Made by a program: the position numbers and the translations under genes. A stretch of DNA of 64,000 nucleotides, from positions 45,713,656 to 45,777,655 of the forward strand of contig JARCOQ010000007.1 of the NCBI GenBank assembly GCA_029207755.1, given 5' to 3'. Shown here in pieces: positions 26,401 through 36,335 of the stretch. Under the pieces are notes generated by a model that worked only from the letters and a program-made list of their open reading frames with translations, did not search any database and was not told the origin of the DNA. Position 1 is the stretch's first letter. Each line of letters starts with the position of its first letter. This DNA is from Chamaea fasciata. Taxonomy: Eukaryota; Chordata; Aves; Passeriformes; Sylviidae.

Positions 26401-29400
26401 TAACCTCCAGAGTTTCATCAGAGCTTTATGGAAAAGAACAAGAAGTGCAAGTGCTGAGTACTTCTGTTTAGCAAGGGGAAAGGGGAGCAACCATTTTATC
26501 AAGCCACTGTAGCACTGGACACAGTGGACAGGCAAAGAGACACACCTCTCACCCTCCATTCTTTTACTCCAGGACAAACACGTGGTAAGGAAAAACAACC
26601 TGTATTCCCAGGCACAGAGAACTTTCAGGAGAATAGAAGTTTCTCTACAAAGGACCCTCCAACACCTCCAAAACCCAGTTTTTATATAAGTAGTTTATAT
26701 TCTGAATAAACAAGCAGCTTGATTTTCCCAAGTCAAAATTCAAAACCCAAATGTAAAGGAGTTTTTGTATTAAGAAGGATTCTACGCTTTTGGTTCCAAA
26801 CGTTCAGAGAAAGACATTTTAATATCATTTAAGCCCTTTCTGGTTTTATTCATCTGAACCCTGGTGGTTCCTGTGAAAGGAGACTACTCTAGCAAAACCT
26901 GCAAGTTTTATTCCTCCAAAAGCCAGTTCCATCAAAATAGGGGGAATATCACTTTTACTTAGGATCATAGAGAGGGCAGATTCACGTTCACTGAAAACTG
27001 GATACAACAGGAATCCAGGTGTCATGGTGATAGTTATAAAAGCCAGAAAAAACATGGTCATTAATCACAACCTGCATGAGACAACTCTAGCCTTGAGCTG
27101 AGGCTTTACGACAACAGAAGTTAAGTCACAACTGATGATGACAAAAATCATGATTCAATCATTCAAATACTAACAAAAGACATTATGTCAAAATGTACTT
27201 TCTTTAAAGAAATCAATGAACCTGCCTTCTCCAGAAAGGATACCAAATGAGACAGAGATACTACACCACACCACCATATAGCACCATGTATATACATATA
27301 TGAAAGTGTGCGTATATACAGGAAAAGTGAATTGGTCAATGAAGATTCAAAAGGACTAACACTAAAACTCACCTCAAGCTTTTTATCTAAAAACACATGG
27401 ATACTGAAGAAATACGATATCTGTGCTTTAAATAAAATTCACAGAAAGACTGACTGACACTTTGAGAAATACTGGGTCTCATACACAGGCAGGGATTACG
27501 GATATACCCAATACATGTAGGAAATGAAAGCGCACTTTCTTTTAACTGTATGTGTAAGATAACTGGAAACACCATCATCGGAGCAAGCCTGGCTTAGTAC
27601 ATGGGTGACCCTTATAAACGGGAGGTGAGTGAATCAGAGGATTTTCTTCAGGACAAGGACCAGTGGTATGCAAGGCCCAAATATAAGTCTACCTTTCCCT
27701 GAAGTCAGAGGTCTTCTCAGTTGGCCCAGAGCCCAGGCTGATGGTCCACCATGTAGCTCAGTTTTGTACCTCTGCTGGCTAACACAAGGCCTGATGGGCC
27801 TCCTCAGTCACTCAGATGCCACCTTGCTAGCACTCTCCACAGTCATACTGTGAGCAGGAACAAAATCTGTACCTCCTGTGCTGTGCTTCCCATTAACACC
27901 ATGCAGAGAAAAGAGGAAATGGTTCTCACTGGCCATGCTCAGCTCCTGGCACATTTCTCTGTAGACAGCCAGGATTTTTGGTACATCTGACACCTTCTGT
28001 TATGACCTGGGGGGGTCAAGATGGGTCATCTGCAATCAGTTCCTACAGCTCTTGGACTCAAGTGGACTATCCCAAGTCTGCCTGACCTCTTCCCTTAGCC
28101 AAGGCCTTTGAAGCTGTGTGCAAATTTGACATTATCAAAGAAAGATTACATATGGAACAAATCGGTTACACAAATATTGGGAGTTTCACATAAACTACAA
28201 CAGCTGCCTCATATTTTAAACATGTTTTCTATTCCCTAAAATATATTAAAATGCTAGGTGAAAATATGAAAGGTCCACACAGGCTTTTGTTTAAGAGAGA
28301 GCTGCAAATCTTGGAAATAGTCAATGCCCCTTAAGTTTGAATTTAAACAAATATTAAATAAACAATAAAGAGATAAATTTAGAACGCCTTAAAATCATAA
28401 TCATTGCAAGTAAAGCCATCCCTTCCTTACCTATTGTTTGAAAGATTCAAGCTACCTTAATGTTTTTACTAACAGTTTATCACTAGTAGCATAACATAAG
28501 AAACTGTTCTATGAACAATAGAACTACAACTAATGTGACTTTCCCCGCCATTTTTTCTTCATATAAACACCAAAGGAAAGAAAAGCCCAGAAACTAATAT
28601 AGAAGTGAAGAAAATGGAAAAGAAAAAACAAGAGCATAATTAAAACCAAATAAAAAATTTAACTTGAGTTATGGAAATACAAAAGAACCTTTTCTTAATG
28701 AACCTTTTCTTAATCTAACAGCAGCAAGATGTGACACACTATGATACTATTTATGGCTTCCCAAGCTTCATGAGACTGTTTTCAAATTCAGAAATCAGAT
28801 GATTTCCATGGCTGTAATATTATCTGATTAACAAACATGATGTTCATGTCGACCATTGTTCATTACACAAACACTCTTTCCTGAGTCTGAATTTTCAACT
28901 ACTAAAACTTAGTGAACTACTAAAACTACAGGACAGGCCACCCCATCCACACAACTACCGCAATGGCTGTTAATGGGACGAAGGGTGACAGATCCACTCT
29001 CACTCTCCAGGGACCAAAGTCGAGGTAGCCCTCACCCTCTGCTTTTTGCTACACCACACAGCTCACACACTGTGCAACCCTGCCCTCCCTGCACCAGCAC
29101 ACACTCCTGGGACAGCAAGACAGAGGGATGAGGAGCTGCAGAAAAACAGTCTCAGAAGCACAGCACCCACACGCTTTAAGTTCTGCAGTCAGCAACTCAG
29201 AGCTCCCTCAATGAGGCCACTCTAAAAATTTTCATATGGAAACACCCAGGCCTATAGAGGGTTTTACAAACAAAATAACAAAAATTTCAAAACACATCCC
29301 TACACTTTCTTTTTCCCATGAACTAAGTGGAAATATCTACGGTACCATTCCAAGTTATCTTTGGAATAAGGCTATATTTATCTACAGAAGGCACAAAGGA

Positions 29401-32400
29401 GGGGAAAAAGAGCCTAAGAAGCCAAGTAACTGGAAAGACTGTTCAAAAAATGGAGCTATGAAAAATAACAACATAAAGCAAGGAGCTGGTGTTTGCCTGG
29501 CATCTAGTGAAAGATGACAGACTAAGGACCCTGCGTTACAAAACTCTATACACGTGCAAACAAAATGAAGACTCAACCAAATCGTCTTGTATTTGGCAAA
29601 TAGAAAACATGATATTTCTCCTTTTTGGGGGTATGAATGAGAAAGAATTGAAAACATTTAAACATTTCAGCTGAGAAGGCTCAGAAGTATGTCACTAATT
29701 TTGAGAGGAGTGAAGATGTGATTAGAGAGTTATTTGTATTTCTACCAGACGTTCCTGCACGAAACCTATGCTAGAGAGATCAGATTCAGACTTTCTGGTT
29801 CTCTTTTTCTGTCCAGGATGTGTGGCTACCTTTCCATATTTATCTTTCCTCCCTACACATCTTTCATACTGCAAGGTGTAAAAAAAGGGGGGTGGGGGGG
29901 GAAGCCTTTTAAAAGCTAAGAAGAGTTGATCTGTTTTGTTTCCTGAAGCTATGTTCAGTGGGATCAGAGAAGCCTAATGGTTAGAGAACTCATAAGAGTA
30001 TGTTAAAAACCAAGTCCTGGATTGGCAAATCCTCAAATATTTATGCATTTACCAGTGCATTCACTCAAGCAAAAGTTCTCTTTGCTGTTCATACCTGACA
30101 CCAAACTAAACCAATATTATCTAACTTGCCAGGAAACAGAAAAAAGTAGCATAATTCCAAAGTACAGATGCTCTTCAAATTAAGGCATGTGATGGTGGCA
30201 GAGGGCACACTTTAGAAGAACTTGTATTCTCTGTGATCTCACAAACTACAAAACTATGAAAACAGCAAAACAAAAATTCCGTGAAGACTACCTTAACTCC
30301 ACACCAAGAGAAGGAAACTCATTTTGACTCTGCATAGGAAGTAAAATCAAACTACTTGATAAAGTGCTTGTAACGTGCACAGAAATTAGTATCAGACTAC
30401 CCTATGATCAGCTTCATTTTCTATCAAAAGCAAAAACAACAACAAAGAATTAAATCCGTGTTTCCAGACTGCAAAGGACAACCAAAACACGTCTTTTCTA
30501 CATTCCTTGCAGTGAGACACCCTGCAAAGTCTTTTAGTGAATGGGAAAAGATTGTTTCACCAGCTACCCCAAATGGCCACAGACCATTTCTGATCACAAC
30601 TAATAAAATGCACAGGTAGGAAGGGTGCTTATAATTTGCCGAATGTGATAACCTACAACTTCAATGCAGGTTTAGCTTCAATAAACAACTGCAAAAGGTG
30701 GAAATTGTGATAGTAAAATCAAAATCTGCAAATATTTGAAGGAGTTGTTCCAGTGGTTTCCTCAGCAGGTGATCTAAAACGGCCTCCCTGTTGGGAACAA
30801 GTGTCCATTTCACATCCCTGGAACAGCTTCCAAGTTCCCCATCCTACAGGACTGTATGGGAACTGCATCCCAACATGACTGCTGGAGGCACTGCCGCAGC
30901 AGTGCACAGGGATCGGCGGTGTGGGTCCAGCGAGCCCCAAACAGGCACTGCCACTCACTGGGAGCTCCCAATGCAGGGCTGCACTGCTCGTGGCAGGGCT
31001 CCTGCTGCTGAGGTGAAAGCAGAAAGCCACCGAGTGGTAAGACTGTGCTTTCAGTGTTAAAACAGATAAGTGTAAATGTAAGCATGCCCAGTCCACTTCT
31101 CCTGCCATTTACCACGGGGCTCACAGTGATGGCCATCACTTTCTCACAGTGATTAGTGAAACTTGGATTTTCAGGAACAAAGCTTTAGCCACCATGTTTC
31201 ACAAATCTTTCTGTGTCGCAATGAATAAATTTCAAAAGTTAGACAAGGGTTCATAACCACAAAGTCCCTTTTTCTAATCTCAAACTTCGGATAAAGAATA
31301 TTCTTATCAGAAAGAGGTATCAAAAGACAAGACAATGGAGAAGTGATGAATCTTTAAGGAGCTCATGGCTTTTTTTGGGAATCCAACAGTAGCAAAAGGA
31401 AATGCCATAAAGAGATACTAAATCCAATAAAACAGAAACTACTCCAAATTTTTCAAATCCCAGGCTAGCAATGTTTCATAAAACATGGACCAGCAGGCTC
31501 TCTGTGATCTACTGGCTTGCTTCTGCAACCTACACTTCAACAAGGGAAGCAGAATGGAAAACCAAATGATGAAGCCACGCACATTCAAACGAAATACAGT
31601 TCCAGGAAGAGACTCCACACAAGCAGCAGAGGTGGTTTTCTGCTGACTCCTTGCAGGGCCTGTTTTCCCTCCATCACCAAGGCTGCAGCACTGTCTGGGA
31701 GCCGGGCAGCACAGCGGGGTGGCCGTGCAGCACCCGTTCCACAACCACCGGCAGATGTCACGTACACTGAATGCCCTACAACCACCAAAACTGTGCTGCA
31801 GGTTAGTTTTTGTCACACGGTTTCCTGTTGGCTCCAGTCCTGCAAGACTCAAATCCTCTCTACAGAGGGCAGCCTGGCTGAAATGCAGTGATAAATACCA
31901 GAAAATGTATTTTTCTGATACAAATGCTATGATGTGCACAGGTGGACTCCAGGTCCAAAGCCAAGCACCAATCTAGTTCAGGTCTGTCCTTGGTGTCAAT
32001 CCTTCCTGGAGCAGAACCAAGCTCACTCAAGGAGCTGTGCCAATGGGAAGGAGCAAACCAACAAGAAACCCAACAAAGCCTTTAAGAACAGGTAGTCTGG
32101 AGCAGCTCAAGAGATAAACAGCTCTTCTGTTTCTAGCCTGGGCATGTTAACAATTTCAGCAGCTTCAGGACAGATCTGTCAACATTTGACACTGCTCTAA
32201 CAAACTACAATTAGGAAAACACACTGAAAAAATAAAAAGTCATGAAATAATTATCCACAAGTCTATAAAGCAATTATTCCTGGGTAGTCACCCAAATTTT
32301 CAAATGTTTTTATTACTCTGTGAAAATAATAATTTCTGTAATTTTAGATTACATTTCCTGATAGTTTTCAGCAGTACACAGGAGAAATACGATTGAGAAA

Positions 32401-34980
32401 TAGCCCCATGTAATATACACAGGAAAAAATCCATTTCAAGACCTCCTCCAAGCACTACTAGAAGAGAAATCCCACCTACACTTCAGCTAGAGACAGAAAA
32501 CTGAAAATAAAACCCATAGATGAAGTATCAGGGCACGGACTTGTACAGTTACTTAATCAAGTATGTGTCTATAAATATATTTCTAAGTTGCTATTGTCAA
32601 CATAATTATAAAATTTAAGAGGAAACACATTAGTCTAACATACCTGCTTTTTCACACCAAGGAGAGCTTTTCCTTTGTAATGATGCATACCAGTGATAGT
32701 TCACTTTTGAAACTCATCATAAATGATATGCTTCATGACATACGCTTCAACTGGAAGAACCAGATAAAAACTCAAGGGGTTTTGTTTGTTGTGAGTATTA
32801 TTAAGAACACACATCCAAACCAATTAAAATTAAGTAATTCACCTTGTGATTTTCTACTTCTTCTCTTCCTACATCTTACTGAAAACCTTTGCCCTGAATT
32901 GAAGCAGCAATTCAGACAACTGCAGTCTCAAGCTCCTTCCTATGTACAAACACAGCAAGGTCGCCGCTTCCCCCAAAATGTCTTCTATACCTTCTATGGA
33001 ACCCAATGTAGTCCAAATATCATGGCTTGAGTCATTTTTATCTCAAATGATACTGGTATAACACTGACTCAGCCATCCAAATGTGTGGGTTCGCATCATG
33101 AAACTCTTTATAAAAGGTCCACCCCTGTCATGTTTATGCAGGATGCTCTACTGAAGTGATGAAACAGAATTATCTGGTGTAATTAACTCTGTTCAGGAAA
33201 AGGAGAACTTGTGTATTCAGTGATCATCTTGCTTGGGATATTTTTACAATGCATTCCTCCACTGTGTGCTCAATTCAACCCTAAGCCACTTATGCAGATA
33301 CTAAACAGAACACATGATTTATTTGGGCATCTTTATTATTTTTAAATATCGGATAAAAACAAGGAATAGGTCAATTTGCCCCTGTGGAATTTCACCAACT
33401 GACCCTTATAAACTCTGCTACTAGAGACAGGAATAATATTGGCAAATTATCTTGTTGCAGATATATTTAATTAATATCAAATGATATAGCTTCTCTTAGT
33501 TGTGGACTTCCATTACATAAGATGGACAGCAAAAGCTCTGCCACCCTAAGATTTTTTCGAGATGTACTGTCTTCACCATAAGAAAAATTCCCCTTGGAAT
33601 TTGTTACTATGACGATGTATTGCTCTGGAGATATGACTATGGTGGAGGGGATTTACATTTTCTACTCTTACTGAAGTCTTTGTACACATGAGAAAGCAAT
33701 CACTTACACATGGGATTACCGTTTTTTTTCCCAAATGCACAGGGAATGTTCAACTCGTTGAGAATATATTGGAAATATATTCAGAAAATTACCATGTAAC
33801 TGCCAATCTAGAATTAATTCAAAAGTCTCTGATACCCTAGACCAGCTTCATGTTGATGTTTCACCAGTCATTAGTAGCAGAATGAATAAATATTTTAGAA
33901 TACTATGGGGATATTAAGTTTTATTTAACAGTGGAAGTGCTGAAAGATAGCCAACTAAGAGGAACAATGAGACCACAATTTCTTCATACAAAACCTGGCC
34001 TTCGCTGTATTTGCAAGGCATTAGCTCCTTCAACCACACAAGCCCTTTGTTTTATGAAGCAGTCATTACAAGGAAGACTCCAAAGCACTTGGCAGCACAA
34101 GCAGTGTAGCAGCAGTTCGGACATCCCAAGGGTTCCAAGGAGAAAAAGCTTCCCTTTCAGTTTTGGGACTCGCTTGTTGGTGTTTCGCTAGACCCCTCCT
34201 TCTCCCTTGCTCAACTACACTGGGCAGTGGTGAGAACAGGTAGTGACTGAAATCCATTTCTTAAATCCCATACTGTCTGGCACCTGCCAGTACTCCTCTC
34301 TTCTCCCACTCATGAAAACGGGCTATGAGGTTCTGGACACACTCCCCACTGGGAAGAGGGCAGCAGAAGCTCTGCCCAAGGTCTGTGACTCTGCAGGCAG
34401 ACTTTGCCACACACAGCAAGCACAGAGCAGCAGTGGGCACACGGCTGTGCAGGATGAGGACAAGGGAGCAGCGGGCACATGGCTGTGCAGGACACAGGGT
34501 AGCTACCCCACTGTGCACTCCCTGACGCCCAGACAGGGTGTCTCTAATGATTCTTCCCTGCAAGGACTGCTCACAGCAGTGCTGCTGCATCGCTTCCTTC
34601 AGCCTAGCTGTCCATGCGGTTGCTCCTGCCAGCAACATCTGCCACCAAGCTGCACAGTGGTTCTGGCAATCCCAGCCCATTGAGTCAACACTCACTTAAG
34701 CCATAAAAGAAAAAAAAAAAGGTAGATCCTCTGGCTTTCAACTGCATGCGTATGCCGGATTTTTTTGTTTGTGGAGATTAGAAGGGATCAAAATCCCTTC
34801 ATTTCTACGTCAGATGTGCATTACACTTCTACTCAATATGAGAATTTATCAATAAATCTGTATGAGCATAATTAAAATACTCTTAAAAAGGCAGCAGTAA
34901 CAATAAAGCAAGGGCCAGGAAACACGCTTTGTTCAAACGCACAAATCACAGTTTTAATCCATTATCAAAATTATTATCTG
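20401..34980 (-). other. FOXN3: FOXN3 30-kb intron, central part
   Basis: This is ordinary A/T-rich intron with a few GC-richer patches: about 20880-21000 (locally CpG-containing), 30780-31060, 31600-31800 and 34330-34680. The longer open frames fall in these patches, where stop codons are rarer, and none resembles a known protein. Other contents are a perfect 15-bp tandem duplication at 28685-28714, a G-run cluster near 29886-29901 and several short A-rich tracts. I saw no CR1, SINE, LTR or RNA gene. Confidence 0.78.
28685..28714 (+). repeat. Perfect 15-bp tandem duplication
   Basis: GAACCTTTTCTTAAT occurs twice head to tail at 28685-28699 and 28700-28714 without mismatch, which suggests a recent replication-slippage event. 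Confidence 0.9.
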
Positions 34981-35224
34981 TTTTTCAGCAGAGCACAGTA
35001 GCGGGGGGTACTTTCATAGGTGGTACTAGGGACAGTGCTTCCCCAGCACCCCACGGAACACCAGGACGCCCCCGGGCTGCACCGCCTCGGGACCCTGCAG
35101 CCTCATCACTCGCCGATTTCCAAAGGAAAATCCAGGGGGCCAGGGGAATCCCCGGCCCCCGGGGCGATCCCCCGACACAAGAGCGGGCCCAGGTCCCCAT
35201 TGCCAGCGCGGCGCCGGGATCGCC

Positions 35225-35238
35225 GTTACCGCGGCAAC
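35225..35238. promoter_or_regulatory. RFX X-box-like palindrome 1 (GTTACCGCGGCAAC)
   Basis: Both half-sites fit the RFX X-box pattern GTNRCC-N2-RGYAAC exactly: GTTACC, spacer GC, GGCAAC. It is the best of three such sites in the island. RFX1-3 bind these imperfect palindromes as dimers at many cilia-gene and other promoters. Binding here is inferred. Confidence 0.7.
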
Positions 35239-35297
35239 GGCGCGGCCGAGCCCCGCGGCCCCGTGACGCGGCGGCGCCGGCCCGGCCCGGCCCGCGC

Positions 35298-35311
35298 GTT
35301 GCCGGGGAGAC
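35298..35311. promoter_or_regulatory. RFX X-box-like site 2 (GTTGCCGGGGAGAC)
   Basis: The left half-site GTTGCC is perfect. The right half, GGAGAC, is a degenerate version of RGYAAC with two mismatches. It lies 59 bp from site 1 and 5 bp from site 3. Alone it would be weak evidence; its value is the clustering. Confidence 0.5.
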
Positions 35312-35316
35312 GCCCC

Positions 35317-35330
35317 GTCGCCACGGCGAC
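35317..35330. promoter_or_regulatory. RFX/MDBP-type palindrome 3 (GTCGCCACGGCGAC)
   Basis: The six-base arms GTCGCC and GGCGAC are exact reverse complements around AC. From memory, the sequence fits the methylated-DNA-binding-protein (RFX1) pattern RTMGYCAMGGMGAY, where M is 5-methylcytosine. It contains three CpGs, so RFX binding could depend on methylation state. Function is inferred. Confidence 0.55.
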
Positions 35331-36198
35331 CATCACGCCGCCCTCCCCGGCCGCCAGCCTCACCGCGAACGCGGAAAAATAATAAAATCCACCTCAGCCG
35401 CCACAAGAGCCGCCAGCGTCACCGCTCAGTCCTGGTGCTGCTGCGCTTGGCTCATCACACCTTCCCCATCCTGAGGGCGGTGGGCCAGCACGGGCCATGA
35501 ACCGCGCTCCTGGCCCTTATCAGCATCGAGGAGAAAGCAGTTCTGCCAAACCTCAGTGCCTGCTTTCCTGCCTTATGGATGGCAGTCATAGATTACGTGT
35601 CTTTTTTAACATGAGTCGTAACTGAAGGCCAGATCAAAAAACGCAAAACGAACAGAAAAACCCCACCCCGTGTTTGTTTCACTGAAGCAAAGGAGAAAAC
35701 CCAGGCTACTCCCGAGGGCCACCACCGGTGCCTATCCACCACCAAGGGCCGGTCAAGCCACGCGGGCACCGGTTCCCCTGGAGGACATCTCGTGGCTGCA
35801 CAGGCAACATCAGCCCCCAGCTCTCCCAGGAAACGACTGCACCCGGCTCCTCTGAATGAGTGAGGGAATTGTGCCTTCACCAAATGGGGTCAATGGGCAT
35901 TTCAGAGCTCTCCATTTGCTTATCTGCATTTTCATTTCAGGCGTTCCTCTGCCAAGCGGCTATTGCAGGAAGCCTGCAGGCTCTGCTGGGGGAACTTGCT
36001 GCTGCCAGCAGGGGCATGAGCAGGTAAAAGGCGTCCTGGACACACCAAACAAGGCCAGGCCACGGCTGGCGCCCCCGGGCTTTCCGGACTAGCACATTCC
36101 AGACTGCATTGCTTGATTACATTTAGTGTCTTACTCAAGAAACATCCACAAAACCGCAGGAAAATCATTCAGAGCTGTAAAATGCATCTAGTTCTTAC

Positions 36199-36335
36199 CT
36201 TTGATATGCCTGAGGAGATGTGGGAGGTGTATTGAACACATGCGAATATGGGTGATAGGGTGTCTTTTTCAAAGCCTGAATAAGATTTTGTCTATATTCT
36301 GGGTCTATACACCACAAGGACCCCTTTCCAATACT
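36199..36335 (-). CDS. FOXN3: FOXN3 internal coding exon (end of forkhead domain)
   Basis: Read on the minus strand this 137-nt segment is open and encodes 45 residues plus two bases of a split codon. It begins [20 protein letters not shown], continues with [20 protein letters not shown] and ends PQAYQ. The start is wing 1 and strand S3 of the forkhead (winged-helix) fold; the rest is the wing 2 region and linker. FOXN3 is a nuclear forkhead transcriptional repressor, originally found as a checkpoint suppressor (CHES1). The acceptor is a T-run followed by TTCTTTTCTCTTTGCAG, and the donor is AAAG|GTAAGA; both are strong. The exon enters in phase 0 and leaves with AG of a serine codon, which the C starting the next exon completes. 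From memory, mammalian FOXN3 has HPHPHVF and PPTCP where this reads HPYSHVF and PPTSP. FOXN2 differs more after the LIQALKK stretch, so FOXN3 is the better call. Confidence 0.96.

Larger units (their letters stand above)
35030..35480. promoter_or_regulatory. Intragenic CpG island
   Basis: CpG is strongly enriched against a CpG-poor intron. By direct count, 35221-35340 alone contains 29 CpG dinucleotides in 120 bp, with several CCGG and GGCGCC words and GC boxes. It lies about 0.7 kb past the donor of the forkhead-end exon in FOXN3 transcript order. CpG islands are usually unmethylated and often mark promoters, so an alternative FOXN3 start, an antisense RNA or an enhancer RNA are all possible. 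I see no convincing TATA box or first-exon/donor combination, so direction is not assigned. The edges are approximate. Confidence 0.85.
34981..36198 (-). other. FOXN3: FOXN3 30-kb intron, donor-proximal part with CpG island and shore
   Basis: The first 1.2 kb of the intron in transcript order holds a CpG island (annotated separately) and a GC-richer shore at 35600-36080. The shore contains CCACCGG/CCGGTG-type sequence but has lower CpG density than the core. The intron donor GTAAGAAC directly follows the 137-nt exon. Open frames crossing the island on both strands are expected in GC-rich DNA and are not called as genes. Confidence 0.75.

Noticed and set aside
30719..31108. Open frames in GC-richer patches (also 31439-31939, 40662-41080, 47365-47788)
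   Set aside because: Overlapping open frames on both strands, no recognisable motifs and no splice-site pairs point to base composition, not genes.
34929..35474. Long open frames on both strands across the CpG island
   Set aside because: GC-rich sequence has few stop codons. The translations are Pro/Arg/Ala-rich composition artefacts and no convincing start context or homology is seen.
36005..36016. CTCF-like CCAGCAGGGGCA (and ACAGAGGGCAG near 31863)
   Set aside because: Each matches the core consensus only partly. Single partial matches of this quality are expected many times in 64 kb.
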